DNA from: Trichopria drosophilae | Taxonomy: Eukaryota > Arthropoda > Insecta > Hymenoptera > Diapriidae | Assembly (NCBI GenBank): GCA_030407085.1 | Contig: CM059582.1 | Span: 199,934,001 to 199,998,000 of the forward strand | Direction of reading: 5' to 3' | Length of the DNA: 64,000 bases | In this document: positions 36,876 through 50,104 of the stretch, one piece after another | Layout of the letters: the number at the start of each line of letters is the position of its first letter | Position numbering within the stretch: the first letter of the stretch is position 1 | The notes under the pieces: generated by a model | What the model was told of the DNA's origin: nothing | Seen by the model: the letters and a program-made list of their open reading frames with translations, nothing else | Database searches by the model: none | Position numbers and translations under genes: made by a program

Positions 36876-39800
36876 TCTATTAAAAATTTTTAACTTGTGG
36901 TATTAACATTCCAAGTTTAGATTACGACTTCTACTGACGATAAAAAATTGAATTTTATATTTTTCGAAGGAACGGTTCAAAACCTGTAGGATAAAAAGAA
37001 AAGTAGAGAGAAGCATTTTAAGTAAATAATGTTTTCCGAATTTTCAAATCATCTAACTTTTGAAATTTGTTTCAAAAATAAAAATAAAAACTGTTTGCTG
37101 TATTTATTTTCGACAAAGAATATATATGAAAGTTTGTGAGAATCTGGATGTCTTTGATTCTGAAAAGTATTCGGCGTGATGTGGAATAACACAAATAGTG
37201 AAATAAATGTACAAGAAAAAATACTAATTAATTAAAATTATTATATGTTTTCATGTTGTTAATGCGATAATTTCAAACTGTTTTTGATGATGGTTCAGGA
37301 AAAGTTGTTTAAAGTTTCCTTAAAATGTCCAGAAATTAATCTTTACAAATACCAGAAATATTATCTGAATGATGAAGAAAAAATGTTTAAATATTTCTTA
37401 AAGGCTCAACAATGAAATGTTCTGGAATTTTCACTGAAAAAAAATCTGGTGGTAAGTTTAATGTACAAAAAGAATTATTACCCTAAATCCATGTTGCTAA
37501 AAATTAACGATCATCAATGACATTTTATTTGAGAACCGTTAATGTAGCATCCTATGGCAATGTTTTGAATTGCAAAAAGATTTAAAAAACCAACCATCAA
37601 AATGGAATGCTCAATAATTTTAGAAAAAAAATAGAAACAAAAAACATTTCGACATGAATGAACTAAAATAATTTACAAAAAATCATTAAATTACAGGAAA
37701 CGTATGATGTTAGTTCGGTTACATTGTGAAAATCAAATTAGTTTAGAAGATAACCTACATTATTAATTAAAAGATGCGGTTTATTACGATCATTGTTAAT
37801 GAGAATTTAATGCGGCATTAGTAACTGATATCGACTCTTAACTGACGAATTTATTACATACGTCAATTTAATAAAATACGTCATTACTATTAAGATATTT
37901 TTTTAATCTCTTGCGTCAAAGTACAGAAATAATTTCTGGATTAAAAGATAATACGAATATTATTGGAGTAAAATATGTTAATGAGCACTCGATACCTATA
38001 TGACCATTTTCAACATTACTAGAATTTTTCCCTTAAAATTATAACTTTAAATAATAAAATGTTTATACACTTAAGTTTGTATAATTAAATATAGTAAACT
38101 ATTTATTTTATACTTGATTCATGTTATCAAATATAATTAATTTCACAAATTTTATACTGATTGAATCTTTCGATAATATTCTAATTCATGAATATGCATA
38201 GTGTTGAAATAAACTACACATTCTTTTTTATGCCAAATTTTGTTCTATATTTTTGAACCGTATTTGTTTAAAAATTTTCTTTTTTACTTTTTATCCTTTG
38301 AGAAATATATGGCTATATTATTGTTACTCACACAAATTTTCTTTGTCATTTTTTAATCGGCCTGGAGATATAAGTTTTTTCAGATTTTTTTAAGGTAATT
38401 TGGAGGTAGCTTTTCGAACTTTTATTAATATCATACAATAATTATTCGTGAAAAAATAATAATAAATATTTCGAACCTGAATTAAAATAAATTAGGGTTG
38501 GAAATAATGGCTAGACACGTATTTTTTTTTAAATATAATGAATATTTACACAGATCGTAGACTCTTTTTTGTGATACGCAACTAGAGATCTGATTTTTGA
38601 AAAATGAATTTCAATGAAAATGAAGCCAAAAACTGCATATATTTCAGATTTTAATCGTTATAAGTGATTGATGATAAGAAACTAGTATTTAAATAATCCC
38701 AAATTGGATTTAATTTGGTACCTATAATGAAAAAGCAGAGTTACTCAACTGTCTACCCTAGTTTGGTACTTGCTAACAATTATCTAAAAGAAATTCAGTG
38801 GAAAAGCGTTTAAAAATTTTATTCAATTTTTTAACGAAACAAAACAAACTCTTTTTGAGGTTAATTAAATCCTAATGTCTTATTCTTATAGTCTCTTATA
38901 ACTACTGAACAGCGAAATATATGGTTTTTTGTTCTATTTTCATTGAAATTCACTTTTAAACAAAATCACATCTCATCGCTTCTCGTTTCATTACACAAAA
39001 GGGTATGATTTTTCAAAATATTGGCAATGATGTATATTTTTCAGCCATTTCTACACCTAACTTATTTTAATTGAGGTTTTGTTATTTTATGAATAAATGT
39101 TAAAGGTACAAACAGCAACTTTTAAATAACCTTTCAATAAACTGAAAAAAATTGAGGATGAGTTTTTAGTCAGTGCAAACTTTTTTCACCAGTGCCCGGT
39201 ACAAAAATTACAAACAAAAATTGTGAGCCACTCTAGGGTCTGTAACAGTTCACTTTTGTGGTGGTAAATAGACTCTGAAGCATATCGTATAAACTTTATA
39301 TTTGCAATGGATTTTTAATACGAAAAACAAAAAATTAAATAGTTGGAGCTACTAACTGGATAGAAGGATCAGGCACTTTCATCGTTATTAGCTAATTAAT
39401 AGGTAAAATTTCTAAATAGTGACTTCGACAAATTAGATAGTCAAGTCTACTATTCAAATAGTAAAACCAACTAAAGGACGTAATTGTGCTTGATCTTACT
39501 TTATAGATAGTCAAACCAACTACATATTTCTTATTTTGCGTGTATCTTACAAGAACCAAGTAGTGATATTTTACTTTTTTTCCAAGAACAATGTGTCTTT
39601 TATCTTTTGGCGGCATAGTGTAATCATTTAGATTATTTTCTGTTACTGTAGTGATAGAAGAATGTATAAACACAGTGATTAAGATATAATTATTTATGAT
39701 CAATAAAAACAAAACATTAAAAAAATCCCGATTTTTTTCGAAGGAATTCATTATTGATGCTGTTTTTTAAAATAGTCATTTGAAATCTCGTATGATAGAG

Positions 39801-42359
39801 TTTTTGGATCCTTGATGACAAATCGGATGTTGATTTTATGAAATTCAAAATGGCTGCCTTAATGACGTAAATATGCAACAAATATTATATTGAAACAGGG
39901 ATGTTGAATTTTGAAAATCTGATACCGGATTCGTAATCTGCTACCACAAAACTCCTAGTGATAATTTTCAAGTCAATTTAAAGTGAAGAAAAATGTGCCT
40001 TAGAAGGTCAACCGAATCTTTTTGGAAACTGCAAATTGTTTCTAATAACCTTATGAACGTGTAGCGTAAGTAGATGTAAGGGAAAGGCAAAAACAATTAT
40101 TAAAATAGTGATGATAAATTTTGTAATTATGACTAAATTAAATATTTTTCCTGCATTTTTTCTACCGTTAGGTTTCCAAAAACATCTATATTCTATATAA
40201 TATTCCTTAAAACCATAGTCCAAATACCATTATGGAATGTAAAGAAAGTTATAAGCGTTTGAAATTTACAATATAAAAGGAAATTCGAGACAATACATTT
40301 TTCAATCGACTTACTAACTTGTCGGTTACTACATGTTATTGTTTAATATTGAAAAACGATTATACTACATGTATACTACTAAAACATGTTGACGTAAAGT
40401 CTTTGTTTATATCTTATACTACAGTTATAAGGCCTACTTCCTGAATATTTTTGCCAATAATTTAGCCACGATAGAGATATCATTTATATTGGTACTAAAC
40501 TTTTCATTAAATCAGCTTTTATACGGTTATGGGGACCATCCAAGTATTGGATTCCAATTTGAAAATATTATACAAGTTACTTTTCAAAATAAGAGTTTTC
40601 AAATCTTTTGCTTAAGTTTTCAGGATGGAAGAATAAGGTAAAAAATTGTTTAAAGTTTTTATTTTATTTCTGTTTTTTTTTTGTTTTAAATTTCGATAGA
40701 TATGCCATTAAAGATGATAATGGTACATTTGATATCTTACAAGATTATATCGGTGAACAGATTGCACATATAAATGAAAATCATTGATTTTCTTAACGAT
40801 GCGTGAATTCCCAAAAGTCATTAACATTTGGCGTCATAAAAATTACTTATCACTACTAACAAAAAAATTTTTTAAACGATTCAAAGAATTAAATGAAAAT
40901 TTCGACCGTTTGACGCAAATTCAGCGATTGTCTTTATCGATTTAAAATTTCACGATCTGCACTACAAATGAGAGGTCAAGAAGAATTAAATGGATGTTTA
41001 CTTTTCATTTATCGCATCAGTAAATTCTAAAAATATCAACGAAATTCCGAATATGATTCATTCTACATTGAACTAAAGAATAATTCGAATAAAAAATTCT
41101 ACAAATTAATCTAATTGGATTTTAGACATTTAATAGAAAGTAAATAACATAATGTTATGACAATAATTTATTTATTTTAATACATTTACTTATATTTATT
41201 TAGATCATTTGTGTAAATACATATTTAACCGTAATATAAAATATTTAACAAGACCTTTTTATGGAAATTTTACTAAATTCTCTCAAAGCAACAAGTAAGC
41301 CTTCTAAAGAGTCCCGGTACATTTGCGTCTCGTTATATTTACGTCCCAGCTTAGTTTCCCGGTTTCGTCTCGTTATATTATATGAGGAGGTATCCCGCAG
41401 CTCTCTTTTTCCCCTACCTTGCGGGCTAGGGCCTCATGAAGGGCCTGCTGTGACGTCACGAACATAACGCAACTTATGGGGTAGTGGGAGGATCCGTGCT
41501 CCCGTTCTTTTGGTGAATATAACGAGACGGGAGGGGAAGGCGAGGAACCGAGTAGGTAAATATATCGAGACTCTACTATAGTAGATATTTCTAAATATAA
41601 AATGTGTGTATTCTGATGCTTTGAAAGTTACAGAACAGCAGGTTATTGATTCTGTAGATTCATGCATATAAATTATTGGGATTTTAAAGGAAGATGTGTA
41701 TGTCATAAATATTTGTGACTTTATTTTTCAATATTTAGAACGATTTCCAACTTCTCATTTTGGAGTTACCACCATGTAAAAATATTTTGATTAAAATAAA
41801 TCATCTAGACAATTATTTGAAGATACTGCAGTGTTTAACAACGTTTTTAAGATTCACATTGGTAGTCCCCATACCATTTTTGGAGCACTAAGGGCTCTCA
41901 AGAATGACCGACTCGTGCTTAATGTTTGAAGGGTTCCTAAGTTTCTTCACATTTGTAGTTTCGGAAATTCCTTTGTTTGTTGATATATTTATGTAGTGTG
42001 ATTTTATGAAACCCTTCAACTGTTGGACAAACAAAGTATCGAGAGACAAGAAACAGTTTTGCCACACCTACGATTACTTGGAACTCATATTGAAATTCGT
42101 ACTTTTGGAACATAAGATAAAATAAAGTTTGCATCAAATATCGTCAATTTTCAATGAATTTTGCTCCATTTATTTTCATATTATCTGTACAAAAATCTGC
42201 TCAGCTCTTTCAAAATTTGACCACAGAATTTGTTTAAAATCTATTCTTAAAAAGATATAAACAATTTTACTGAAGTGTATTTGTCAAATTTTGTATCAGA
42301 AACTGGTAATATACGCATCCGCTTCTACATAAAAAAGTGTTTTCGACACAATATTTTGA
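36876..42359. other. AT-rich DNA; one MITE and one foldback remnant inside
   Basis: No gene supported. Remnants of the ATGGCGGATCC family lie at 39790-39960 (AAATTCAAAATGGCTGCCTT). The ORF 39392-39751 (119 codons, minus) overlaps AT-rich simple sequence and has no domain that I recognise. The MITE at 41305-41578 is listed separately. Confidence 0.45.
41305..41578. mobile_element. pogo/Tigger-like MITE, copy B, inverted relative to copy A
   Basis: The ends (AGAGTCCCGGTACATTTG and AAATATATCGAGACTCTACT) match the family at 27917. The interior block CCCTACCTTGCGGGCTAGGG .. GTGACGTCACG is the reverse complement of the corresponding block in copy A. TGACGTCA is at 41451-41458. An extra TCTCGTTATATT repeat lies near the left end. 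ORFs 41261-41467 and 41434-41706 overlap it and are not genes. Confidence 0.7.
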
Positions 42360-42850
42360 GATGCGTAAGGTCTGCAAAGATAAATTAAAAATGGCGGTCC
42401 CAAAAAACGTGTCCAGGATGAAAATTTCAAAAAATTATACTTTTCAAGAAAGAACAGAACATGATTAATTACAAAAAAAAACATTTCCTTTTCTTGTTAT
42501 TGATTACACTAAATGCACGAAGAGATCATGATTCGGCCATTTTGAATGTGTCATTTTAGTGGGTCCAAAACTGTTATATTTATGAAATCGTCAAAAGAAT
42601 ACGTTAACAATTTGTAACAAATCAACGTAGGTGAAATGTGCATGAGATTCCCTGCTGTGTACTGGCGGCTATTACAAATCAGCCATTTTGAATTTATTTC
42701 AAAATTATTATATCTTCGTAATAGTCAATATTTATATAATCATTATAAAACTCAAAGCAAACTTTCTACGATGTTTATTTTAAAAAACTAATGATTTTAA
42801 ATACATTTTGCGGCCATTTTGAATCTGCCATTGCTTCTAAAAAATACTCC
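42360..42850. repeat. ATGGCGGATCC-family foldback, degenerate copy
   Basis: It carries AAAATGGCGGTCCC on the left and inverted GCCATTTTGAAT units at about 42537, 42683 and 42812. Spacing is about 130-145 bases. Non-coding. Confidence 0.5.
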
Positions 42851-43225
42851 AATACAATATTATATATGTTGAACAATCGGGTACAACTTTTTTTTCATTT
42901 ACTTATAATCTGCATCAATAAAGAAACTCATAAAAAATAAAAAAAGCCTAAGAATCACAGTGTTTATATTTTATTTAGCAAAAATTTTTTATCAATAATC
43001 ATTGTTTTGCAATTTTTTCACCGGAAATCGATGGAGAACACTTGAAAATACAATAAAAGGTATATTTAAACAATTTTTAAAACATCTTTTTACTGGAGAA
43101 ACAGAACTGAAGTTGACGTACTTGTTTTTTTCATTTCAGGATCAAAAAAGTTAAATAACATGTTTTTTTAACCCTATCGGTCACGCATTTCTCTTTTCAC
43201 TAAATTTGATTGAAACTCATTACTA

Positions 43226-43640
43226 GGAGGTTTTCGAGGTCGCTGAAAACAAATCTGACGTCAGTTTTTATAAATTAAAAATGGCGGATCCAATATGGCG
43301 GACAAAAAATTGAAAATCGACTGAATTCGCTTGAAAAAAGTTACTCAGGGGTTTTCGAGGTCACTGAATACGAATCTGGTGCCAGAATTCAAAATGGCGG
43401 ACCCAATATGGCGGACAAAAAATTGAAAGTCTACTGAAGGCTTGAAAAATGTTACTCGAGGATTTTTGAATACTCAAAATCTATTTTCATTTTTGTGTTC
43501 AGTGACCTCGAAAACCCCCGAGTAGCTTTTTTTCAAGGGTATTCAGTCGATTTTCAATTTTTTGTCCGCTATATTAGATCCGCCATTTTGAATTTTTGAA
43601 AACCGACATCAGATTCGTATTCAGCTACCTCAAAAAAGCA
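43226..43640. repeat. ATGGCGGATCC-family foldback, best-preserved palindrome
   Basis: The left half has two tandem units containing GGTTTTCGAGGTCGCTGA, AAAATGGCGGATCCAATATG and GCGGACAAAAAATTGAAA. The right half has the reverse complement (CAGTGACCTCGAAAAC, CAATTTTTTGTCCGC, GATCCGCCATTTTGAA). The symmetry centre is near 43470. A perfect TGACGTCA lies at 43256-43263. The element encodes nothing and can fold on itself. Confidence 0.75.
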
Positions 43641-44269
43641 TAAATAATAAGTTTCCCGTATATGTTTGTACGGAATTATTTGTCACAAACCATTTAAAAA
43701 AGAAAAATGGTAATTTTTTAGTATATTTTTGTTTATAATAAATTAAACTATCGTATTGTAATATGTGTGATATCTTACATTCAATCAATAAATGCCTTAG
43801 TTATGTAGAAAATCAATCACAATGTAACCAAAATAAACTGATTTTTAAATGTAAAAAAAATAAAAGGTGGGTCTCTGAAAGATCCACTGTAACGCAAAGA
43901 GTTACATTGAAACATTCAGATTATAAGACAAACGAGATCTTATAAAACAGTCATATGACAATAAATAATTTTGTTTAAATGTCGAATTGACATTTTTACA
44001 TCCTGCTACATTGTAAAAACCATTTTGCGATAACCCAAAAGCGGTCACGTGTCAATCGTGTGATGTTTCAAAGACATTGCAATGACATTTTGTTTAGGGA
44101 GTCTAAATTTTTGAATTTACAAATTAAAAAATTTCTTTATTAAAATCATCCTTTTCGTCCTGAATAACCTAAATAAAAAAACGTCAAAAATTGTATTTTT
44201 TTTTTAAATATTCAATCAAAGAACGTGTAAACAGTCTGAGAAAAGAATTGTTCGCAGGATTTGAAAACT

Positions 44270-44640
44270 TGGTAAATCGTTTTATCTTCTTTGATAGGCG
44301 TATCCGTTTGGGCCGGCGACACGCGGGCGTAGGTGGCACGTGCGCGAACTGCGCATGCGCACAACACGCGACTACAAATGCGGCGCCAAGAAGAATGGAT
44401 TGAAAAAAGGATAACGTACGTGATTCACAGGACTTTGCACCTGAGGATCGCTCGAAGCAAAAACAAATCCATGAAAAAAAATAATACCGAGTCACTGTTG
44501 GACAATCACTTGCGCCCAATGTTGATTTATGGCCTGGGAGAGGCTGGGCAGGTTCGAAATCACGTTTTTGTGTTTGTTATTCTACGACACTTGGATTCGC
44601 TTCGGGTCATGAACTTTCATTGTTTGAGGTGATATTGTTT
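44270..44640. promoter_or_regulatory. CpG-rich island with NRF-1 palindrome
   Basis: TGCGCATGCGCA at 44350-44361 is the palindromic NRF-1 (Drosophila Ewg-type) site, next to CACGTG (about 44337) and a GTAGGTGGCA CTCF-like core. NRF-1 sites mark TATA-less housekeeping promoters in animals. On plus, the ORF 44333-44632 reads 99 codons and includes a possible exon ending GLGEAGQ before GTTCGA. On minus, 44519-44184 reads 111 codons. Neither is recognised, so I call the region a candidate promoter only. Confidence 0.35.
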
Positions 44641-44771
44641 CGTATATTTCAGCCGATTATATAAACAAAATTTTCATATTATTTATTCAGATTTCTAAGT
44701 TTGGGTTGAAAGTTTTAGGTTGAAAATTTCGGATATAGATCATTCAGCTGGTGATTTTAGTTTTGGATTTG

Positions 44772-44787
44772 TTCGCCATCTACCGGA
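44772..44787 (-). promoter_or_regulatory. CTCF-like site (CGCCATCTACCGG)
   Basis: TTCGCCATCTACCGGA is the reverse of the insect CTCF-type core TAGATGGCGA. It is one of several in this window. Confidence 0.3.
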
Positions 44788-44949
44788 GTTATTCAAACTA
44801 CAATTAAATAGGCCTCTCAAAAGCTATACTCGTTATAGTAATAAATCATCATTGTTTTATAATGTTTTTTTGTTATTTTAACTATTCTTTATACCTTAGT
44901 CCTTCCTCTATAGGAGAATTACTTAAAATAAGACTACATATTAAGTTCA

Positions 44950-45540
44950 TTCCACGTCCGTCGTCGCAATAATGAAGAAAATAGAAATTCTCACACTATC
45001 ACTTTCCTATTGCGATTAATGGCCACTAGGTGGCCGGACACTCCATGTATGAAATTGCCTTGCAAGGGCGTATAAAAAATATCTTCAACGAATCAATTGA
45101 AGGTAATTTTTAAAATATATGAAATTATAATTTAACCCACGTCATTATACGAAGGAATAAAAAGATCAATAATATGTATATCGCCCGTTTGTTCGATTTA
45201 TGTAACGGATTATTAATTTTCATCACTCGAATTGTTTTCGTACGGAACGAATCTCATTTATTTACGGCGTACGAATCTCGTTTATCAGTGTCGCTATTAA
45301 AAGGGCAAACTCTATCTGTCCATCCGAGCGCATTTCCGTATGTCTCGAACCCGCCCGTGCAGAATTTGCATCTTATCTATGCCACTGCCACGTGCATACT
45401 TGCCATCCCCCTTCACCCGCAAATGGCAAATATAATGATAATTAGGTGGCGCAGCAGCTGGCAAACTGTGTCCGATGTTGGACTGAAAATAAAAATATGG
45501 AGCGAAACGGGCAGATAATGCTTTCAGCGATACTAAACTC
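44950..45540. promoter_or_regulatory. Enhancer-like island with two CTCF-like sites
   Basis: GGCCACTAGGTGGCCGGAC at 45021-45039 and ATTAGGTGGCGCAGCAG at 45441-45457 match the CTCF core on the plus strand. Between them are homeodomain-type cores (GGATTATTAATTTT, TAATGATAATTAGG). An ORF 45174-45518 (114 codons) spans the region without a known domain. The mixture looks more like a conserved regulatory element or boundary than a gene. Confidence 0.35.
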
Positions 45541-46199
45541 GAGATAACAATAGGCCGAGCTTGTTAAGGGCCTACTATTTTTGATATTTTATGTACTTCA
45601 TAATTTATGCAAAAATCCATACCGTAAGTAAGGATATCATTTGTAAACGTCATCATATTACGCCCCCTCCCCTCTAAGTTATATGCTCGTATTGTCCAAA
45701 GGGCCCAAAGTTATACTATTAACTACCCCTTCTCTCTTGACCTCATCATTTCCCTATAAACGAAGTACGGAAGTGGGGGTACTGAGAGGATGATAATTTT
45801 CACCATTTTGTAAGAACCGATCGTATTTAGTTCACTTACGAGGATTACGGTATGTATAAAGAAATTGGTTGCATTACGCTACAAGTGCGGAAAATAGGTC
45901 ATTCCCGAACATTTGGAGTTTTTGAGCGATAACATTATTCAACATTTTTTTTTCAATAAACAACTTATAATTTGTAGAATCATCTATGTAATCATTGTAT
46001 CAAATATCCTACTGTAGTTGGCATCGAATGTCCGCATAACGTTTTGACTATTTGTTTCTCAAAACGTTTTATGTCTCCCTTTTTTACTAAACTTTTCTGG
46101 AACGTTTTGAAAAACATAACAAAAATTCTGTGTTGGTTGGGATGTAAATAAGTGACTGAAAGTTTACTATCGCCGATATCAAGTGACAATTATCTTATA
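45541..46199. other. Intergenic DNA, nothing supported
   Basis: Pyrimidine-rich CCCCCTCCCCTC patches near 45660 and a 65-codon ORF (45992-46189 minus) without support. Confidence 0.4.
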
Positions 46200-47230
46200 T
46201 TAACCCATTAACGCCCAAGAGGACACAAATTTCACCAAGATTTTCGAAATATTTCTTGGCATTAAAAACCAATTTAACAAATTTGAAACAAAACGTTCTT
46301 GGTGTAAAATTGATAGCTCTTTCAGATTCTTCTATTCAAATTTGTCTACAATAAAAGTGTACAAAGTTATAAACAATTGTTTGCAAAAAAGCGATTTTTT
46401 TCTTAACAAAAATTTTTTTAATGAATATTTGCATGTCAAACAAGAAAAGTCTTTGAGTCAAATCCTTAAAATATCGTGGCTCCAAAATGGCGACTGAAGT
46501 TATTTTTTTTGTAAAATAATAGCTTAGTGTATCAAGTCTTTAAAAATTATCCGATCTTGGATAATATGAATATTATACGAATCCAATATGGCGGTAGAGA
46601 ATCACAAACGCGGTTTTATTTTTGTGAAACTTGGTAAATCGGGGTTTTGGGGTCTGTGATCACGAATTAAGAGTAACTTTTAGAAAATTGAAAATAGCCA
46701 ATCCAATGTCGCGGTCAAAAATAAAAAATTAAAAAAAAATAAAAAAAATTAAAAAAAATAAAAATTCCAGCTTCTGCTGGAAAAGAATATTCTCCAATAG
46801 TCGATTTTCAAAAATGTTTTGAATTTCAATGTTCTAAGGCAATCCTTATGCAAGATAAAAAGGTCAATCTTTTTTTGCTGTTACAAAAAGTTGTATCTTT
46901 TCTAATTTGCTTATAATAAATTATAAAATTTTCGATATTTTTTCACTTCAACTCGTGATTACTTGGTCACTTTTAAGAATTTTAGAATGAAACAAAATGG
47001 AAATTATAGATTGAATATTTTTATTAGCAAATGTAAAAAGAAAAAAATTAAGATGTTTATAAACAAAAAAATTATCAATAGAAGTAAAAATCATCTCTAT
47101 GTCTATTTTTAAGAAAAGTAATCAAGGTTTTTAAATTTTATCCGCCGTACTGCATACGACATTTTTAATTTAAACAAAAAAACTCGAAATTCGCAGAGAC
47201 CCCAAAACCATGATTTACCGAGTTTCATAA
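46200..47230. repeat. Dispersed repeat, copy 2, rearranged relative to 14422-15255
   Basis: 46200-46580 matches 14422-14830 in the same orientation. 47020-47230 matches about 15050-15250 in the opposite orientation (for example GCAAATGTAAAAAGAAAAAA and CAGAGACCCCAAAACCATGA). The intervening part contains an A-rich simple repeat at 46721-46767. The copy is therefore internally inverted. Confidence 0.6.
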
Positions 47231-49825
47231 ATATGAAATGAAATGTTTAAGTTTCTACATAAAAGAACTGTCTTGAACAAGTTGGGTTCGTGAATAATTT
47301 ATTCATTTCATCTCTAGGAAAAGTGTTTTTCATTTTTTTTTAGACAAACACAACAAATTTGTAGAAAACCCACATATTTGCAACAATTAGTAAAAAAGTA
47401 TGAGTGAATTTGCGAAAGTTTACAAATTTGAATGAGAGAAAATTGATTTTTTTGTATGTAAGAAGCATTAATAATTGTAATTTTTTGTTATAATAGTTTT
47501 CAAAACGTTTAAAAATGTATTTTTTAATTCTTGAGAATCATTTAAACAACGGATGAGACACTTGAAAAGAAATTTTGTATTCATGCCCAATAAATAGGAG
47601 TAGACGTTGATTTTTTTCTAATTCCGTAAGTTTTAATTGATACAAACAAAATAATTGGTTCCCTGAGTTAAATAAAATTTACATTACTTTTTGAAAAGAT
47701 TTCTCCATTTTATAAATCTGTCCGATCGAGATCCAAACTGCAAATGTCATTCTTATATAAGGTCAATCTTAGTTGCATTTGTGCTTTTAGTAACATAAAT
47801 ATATGACCATATTTTGTTATTTTACAACCATCTCGGAAGTGGCCATCTTCATTTGCACAATAAAAACAAATCTTTAGAGTCAACAAAAAAAGGATGTAAC
47901 ATTTTCGGGATTCATCACAAAGAAATTTTATTGATTCAAAAGGGCGTAAAATTTAACGTTAGATATAATGGTGATTAAATTTTTTTCTAGACATTTATGT
48001 ACTAATTATTAACTCTTAAATGAACGTCGGAAATATATCCGTCCACGCAATAATGGTTTAAGGAACGGTAGCAATTAATATCTCATTAAAATTGAGTTAT
48101 ACAATTTATAATACAAATCAATTAGTCTACCTCTACGGCCTGAATGAAATGTGCAGAAAACCTACAAATGTTTGTAATATTTAATAAGAAAAATTGTAAC
48201 AATGAAGCAGTTCCAATCTTTCCTACTCTCACAAAAAAAAAAAAAATTTTAGCCGAGAATCACAGAAATAGTCCTTAAGATAAAACATTTTCTATCTATT
48301 TATTTAGATATCTATTTTGTAACTGTCCAGTAAAAATGAGTACATTGTTCTGCCATCTTTGGCAAAAGATCTCGAATTTTTTGTAGGAAGATATATTTTT
48401 CTAATTGGGCAATCCAACAAGAAATTTTAAACATATTTTCAAGCAAATTCTAGATATTAAATCCATATACATAAAATATAAATAATAAATCCATATAAAT
48501 AAAAATGCAAAAATTAAAGATTAATAAATATCTAATCATTAGTGATTATTGGTAAAAATTTAGTATCTACTAACAAAATCTTAATTATTTTGAATATGTG
48601 TCATTATCATATACAAACACAGAAGTACCAAAAATATAAGAATACCATGTCATGTCCCATTTTGTCATTCAATTTAATATTATAATGTAAAAATTTACTG
48701 TAAGTAGCAAAATTTGGCATTTAGATTTAAAAATTTACTATTTGAAAAAACGATTTATTTGTAGGAACTAAAACTTCCTCGACAGTAACTGAAGAAGGAG
48801 TTCCTAATGTATACTTGCCACTACAGGAAAGTATTCATAATTGTACAAGAGCAATTTCTTATTCAATGGAATACCGAATACTAAATATTCATAACGTTCA
48901 AAAAAATTTAGTATTGTTAACTGTTCTTGCAAAAAAAGTAATTGTAGTCACTAACTTAATTAGTAATAATTGATTGCTATAAATATTAAGATTCTTATAA
49001 TTTTATACATACAGAAAAATCGTTTCTGAAGAATTAGTAAAGTGGTATGAAAATGTTAAAATTTACGATTTCTTTGGATATCGAAACGCTTCGGTACCGA
49101 CGTTAACAAATTTTGTTATTAATTTATTATAACATTCTTTCAGGTATTAACTTAATTAAATAATTAAAGTCATATAAAAATAAATAAATTACAAACCGTT
49201 TTTCAAAGTGGATATTAAGTCCCTCTTAAATGGCAAAATGCGACATCGGGTTTACATTCCACAAGAAAAAACTACGATAAAAAATGTTTCGCAAAATCAT
49301 ATTAAAAAAATTGTCTTCATACCAAAAAAGATTAAAAAGAGAAAAAATATTATATTAAATCTAACATAACTCGATAAGGACACTAACACTAAAAACCACA
49401 AGACGAATATTTCAATCAGGTGCAGAAAAACAATAACGTCATATACTATACAAATAGCAAATCGATCGATATGATATTATGATTATTAAAATTATTTTGC
49501 ATTATTAAATTTGTGTAAAATAGACGTTTTTCTGTCAAGAATACATTGTTTACTACTGAGCATACTAATAAAGAACGCACCACACTACCACAACTAACTA
49601 TACGGCTAATATTTCAGAAACATAAAAACAATACACCAAACTAATAATAAATCTGTTTTGGAAATTTTAGTTTGTGTGAAATAAAAATTTAAAGTTCTGT
49701 TAGTTAACACTTTACGTGTTTTGGGCTTGTTTAATCTGTACTTAAAAAATAAAAGTTTATCAATCGTCGTGAAATTTGTATAATTCATAGTTCCCTTGGT
49801 AATAAAGCTTTGGTAAACATTTGAG
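47231..49825. other. AT-rich interior of the TTAA-bounded interval, no ORFs
   Basis: No ORF above 60 codons except 49606-49788 at its edge. An A-run of about 14 lies at 48233. Confidence 0.45.
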
Positions 49826-49831
49826 ACTACG

Positions 49832-49868
49832 CGGTTGCCTAGTAGTAGGGGTTCAAATTTCTACTGTA
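49832..49868 (+). repeat. tRNA-like remnant with B box
   Basis: GGTTGCCTAGTAGTAGGGG followed by GTTCAAATTTC resembles A and B boxes of a pol III promoter. No cloverleaf can be drawn. It faces a second tRNA-like segment at 50105-50175 on the opposite strand. Confidence 0.3.
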
Positions 49869-50104
49869 TTGAATATTGTCTATATTCCCAGGTCTGTATA
49901 TTAAATGAAATTGATACCCTCATTAATTTTTTTTAAATCAATGTTAATGTTTTTTCTTAAGAATCGACTCCTTCAATTGAAAAAAAATGTTACAATTGAG
50001 CTGTAATAATTCATTAAAAAGAAATCCTACTATTTTATAACAGTTTTTTACACAATTATTATTCTATGTGTAAATTTGTCAGAGCTCGCAAATAATTAAG
50101 AAAA

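Noticed and set aside
39392..39751. 119-codon minus ORF
   Set aside because: Hydrophobic AT-driven translation, no recognisable domain, no flanking gene signals.
45174..45518. 114-codon plus ORF as a gene
   Set aside because: The region is better explained by regulatory motifs; the translation has no domain and no splice or promoter signals.
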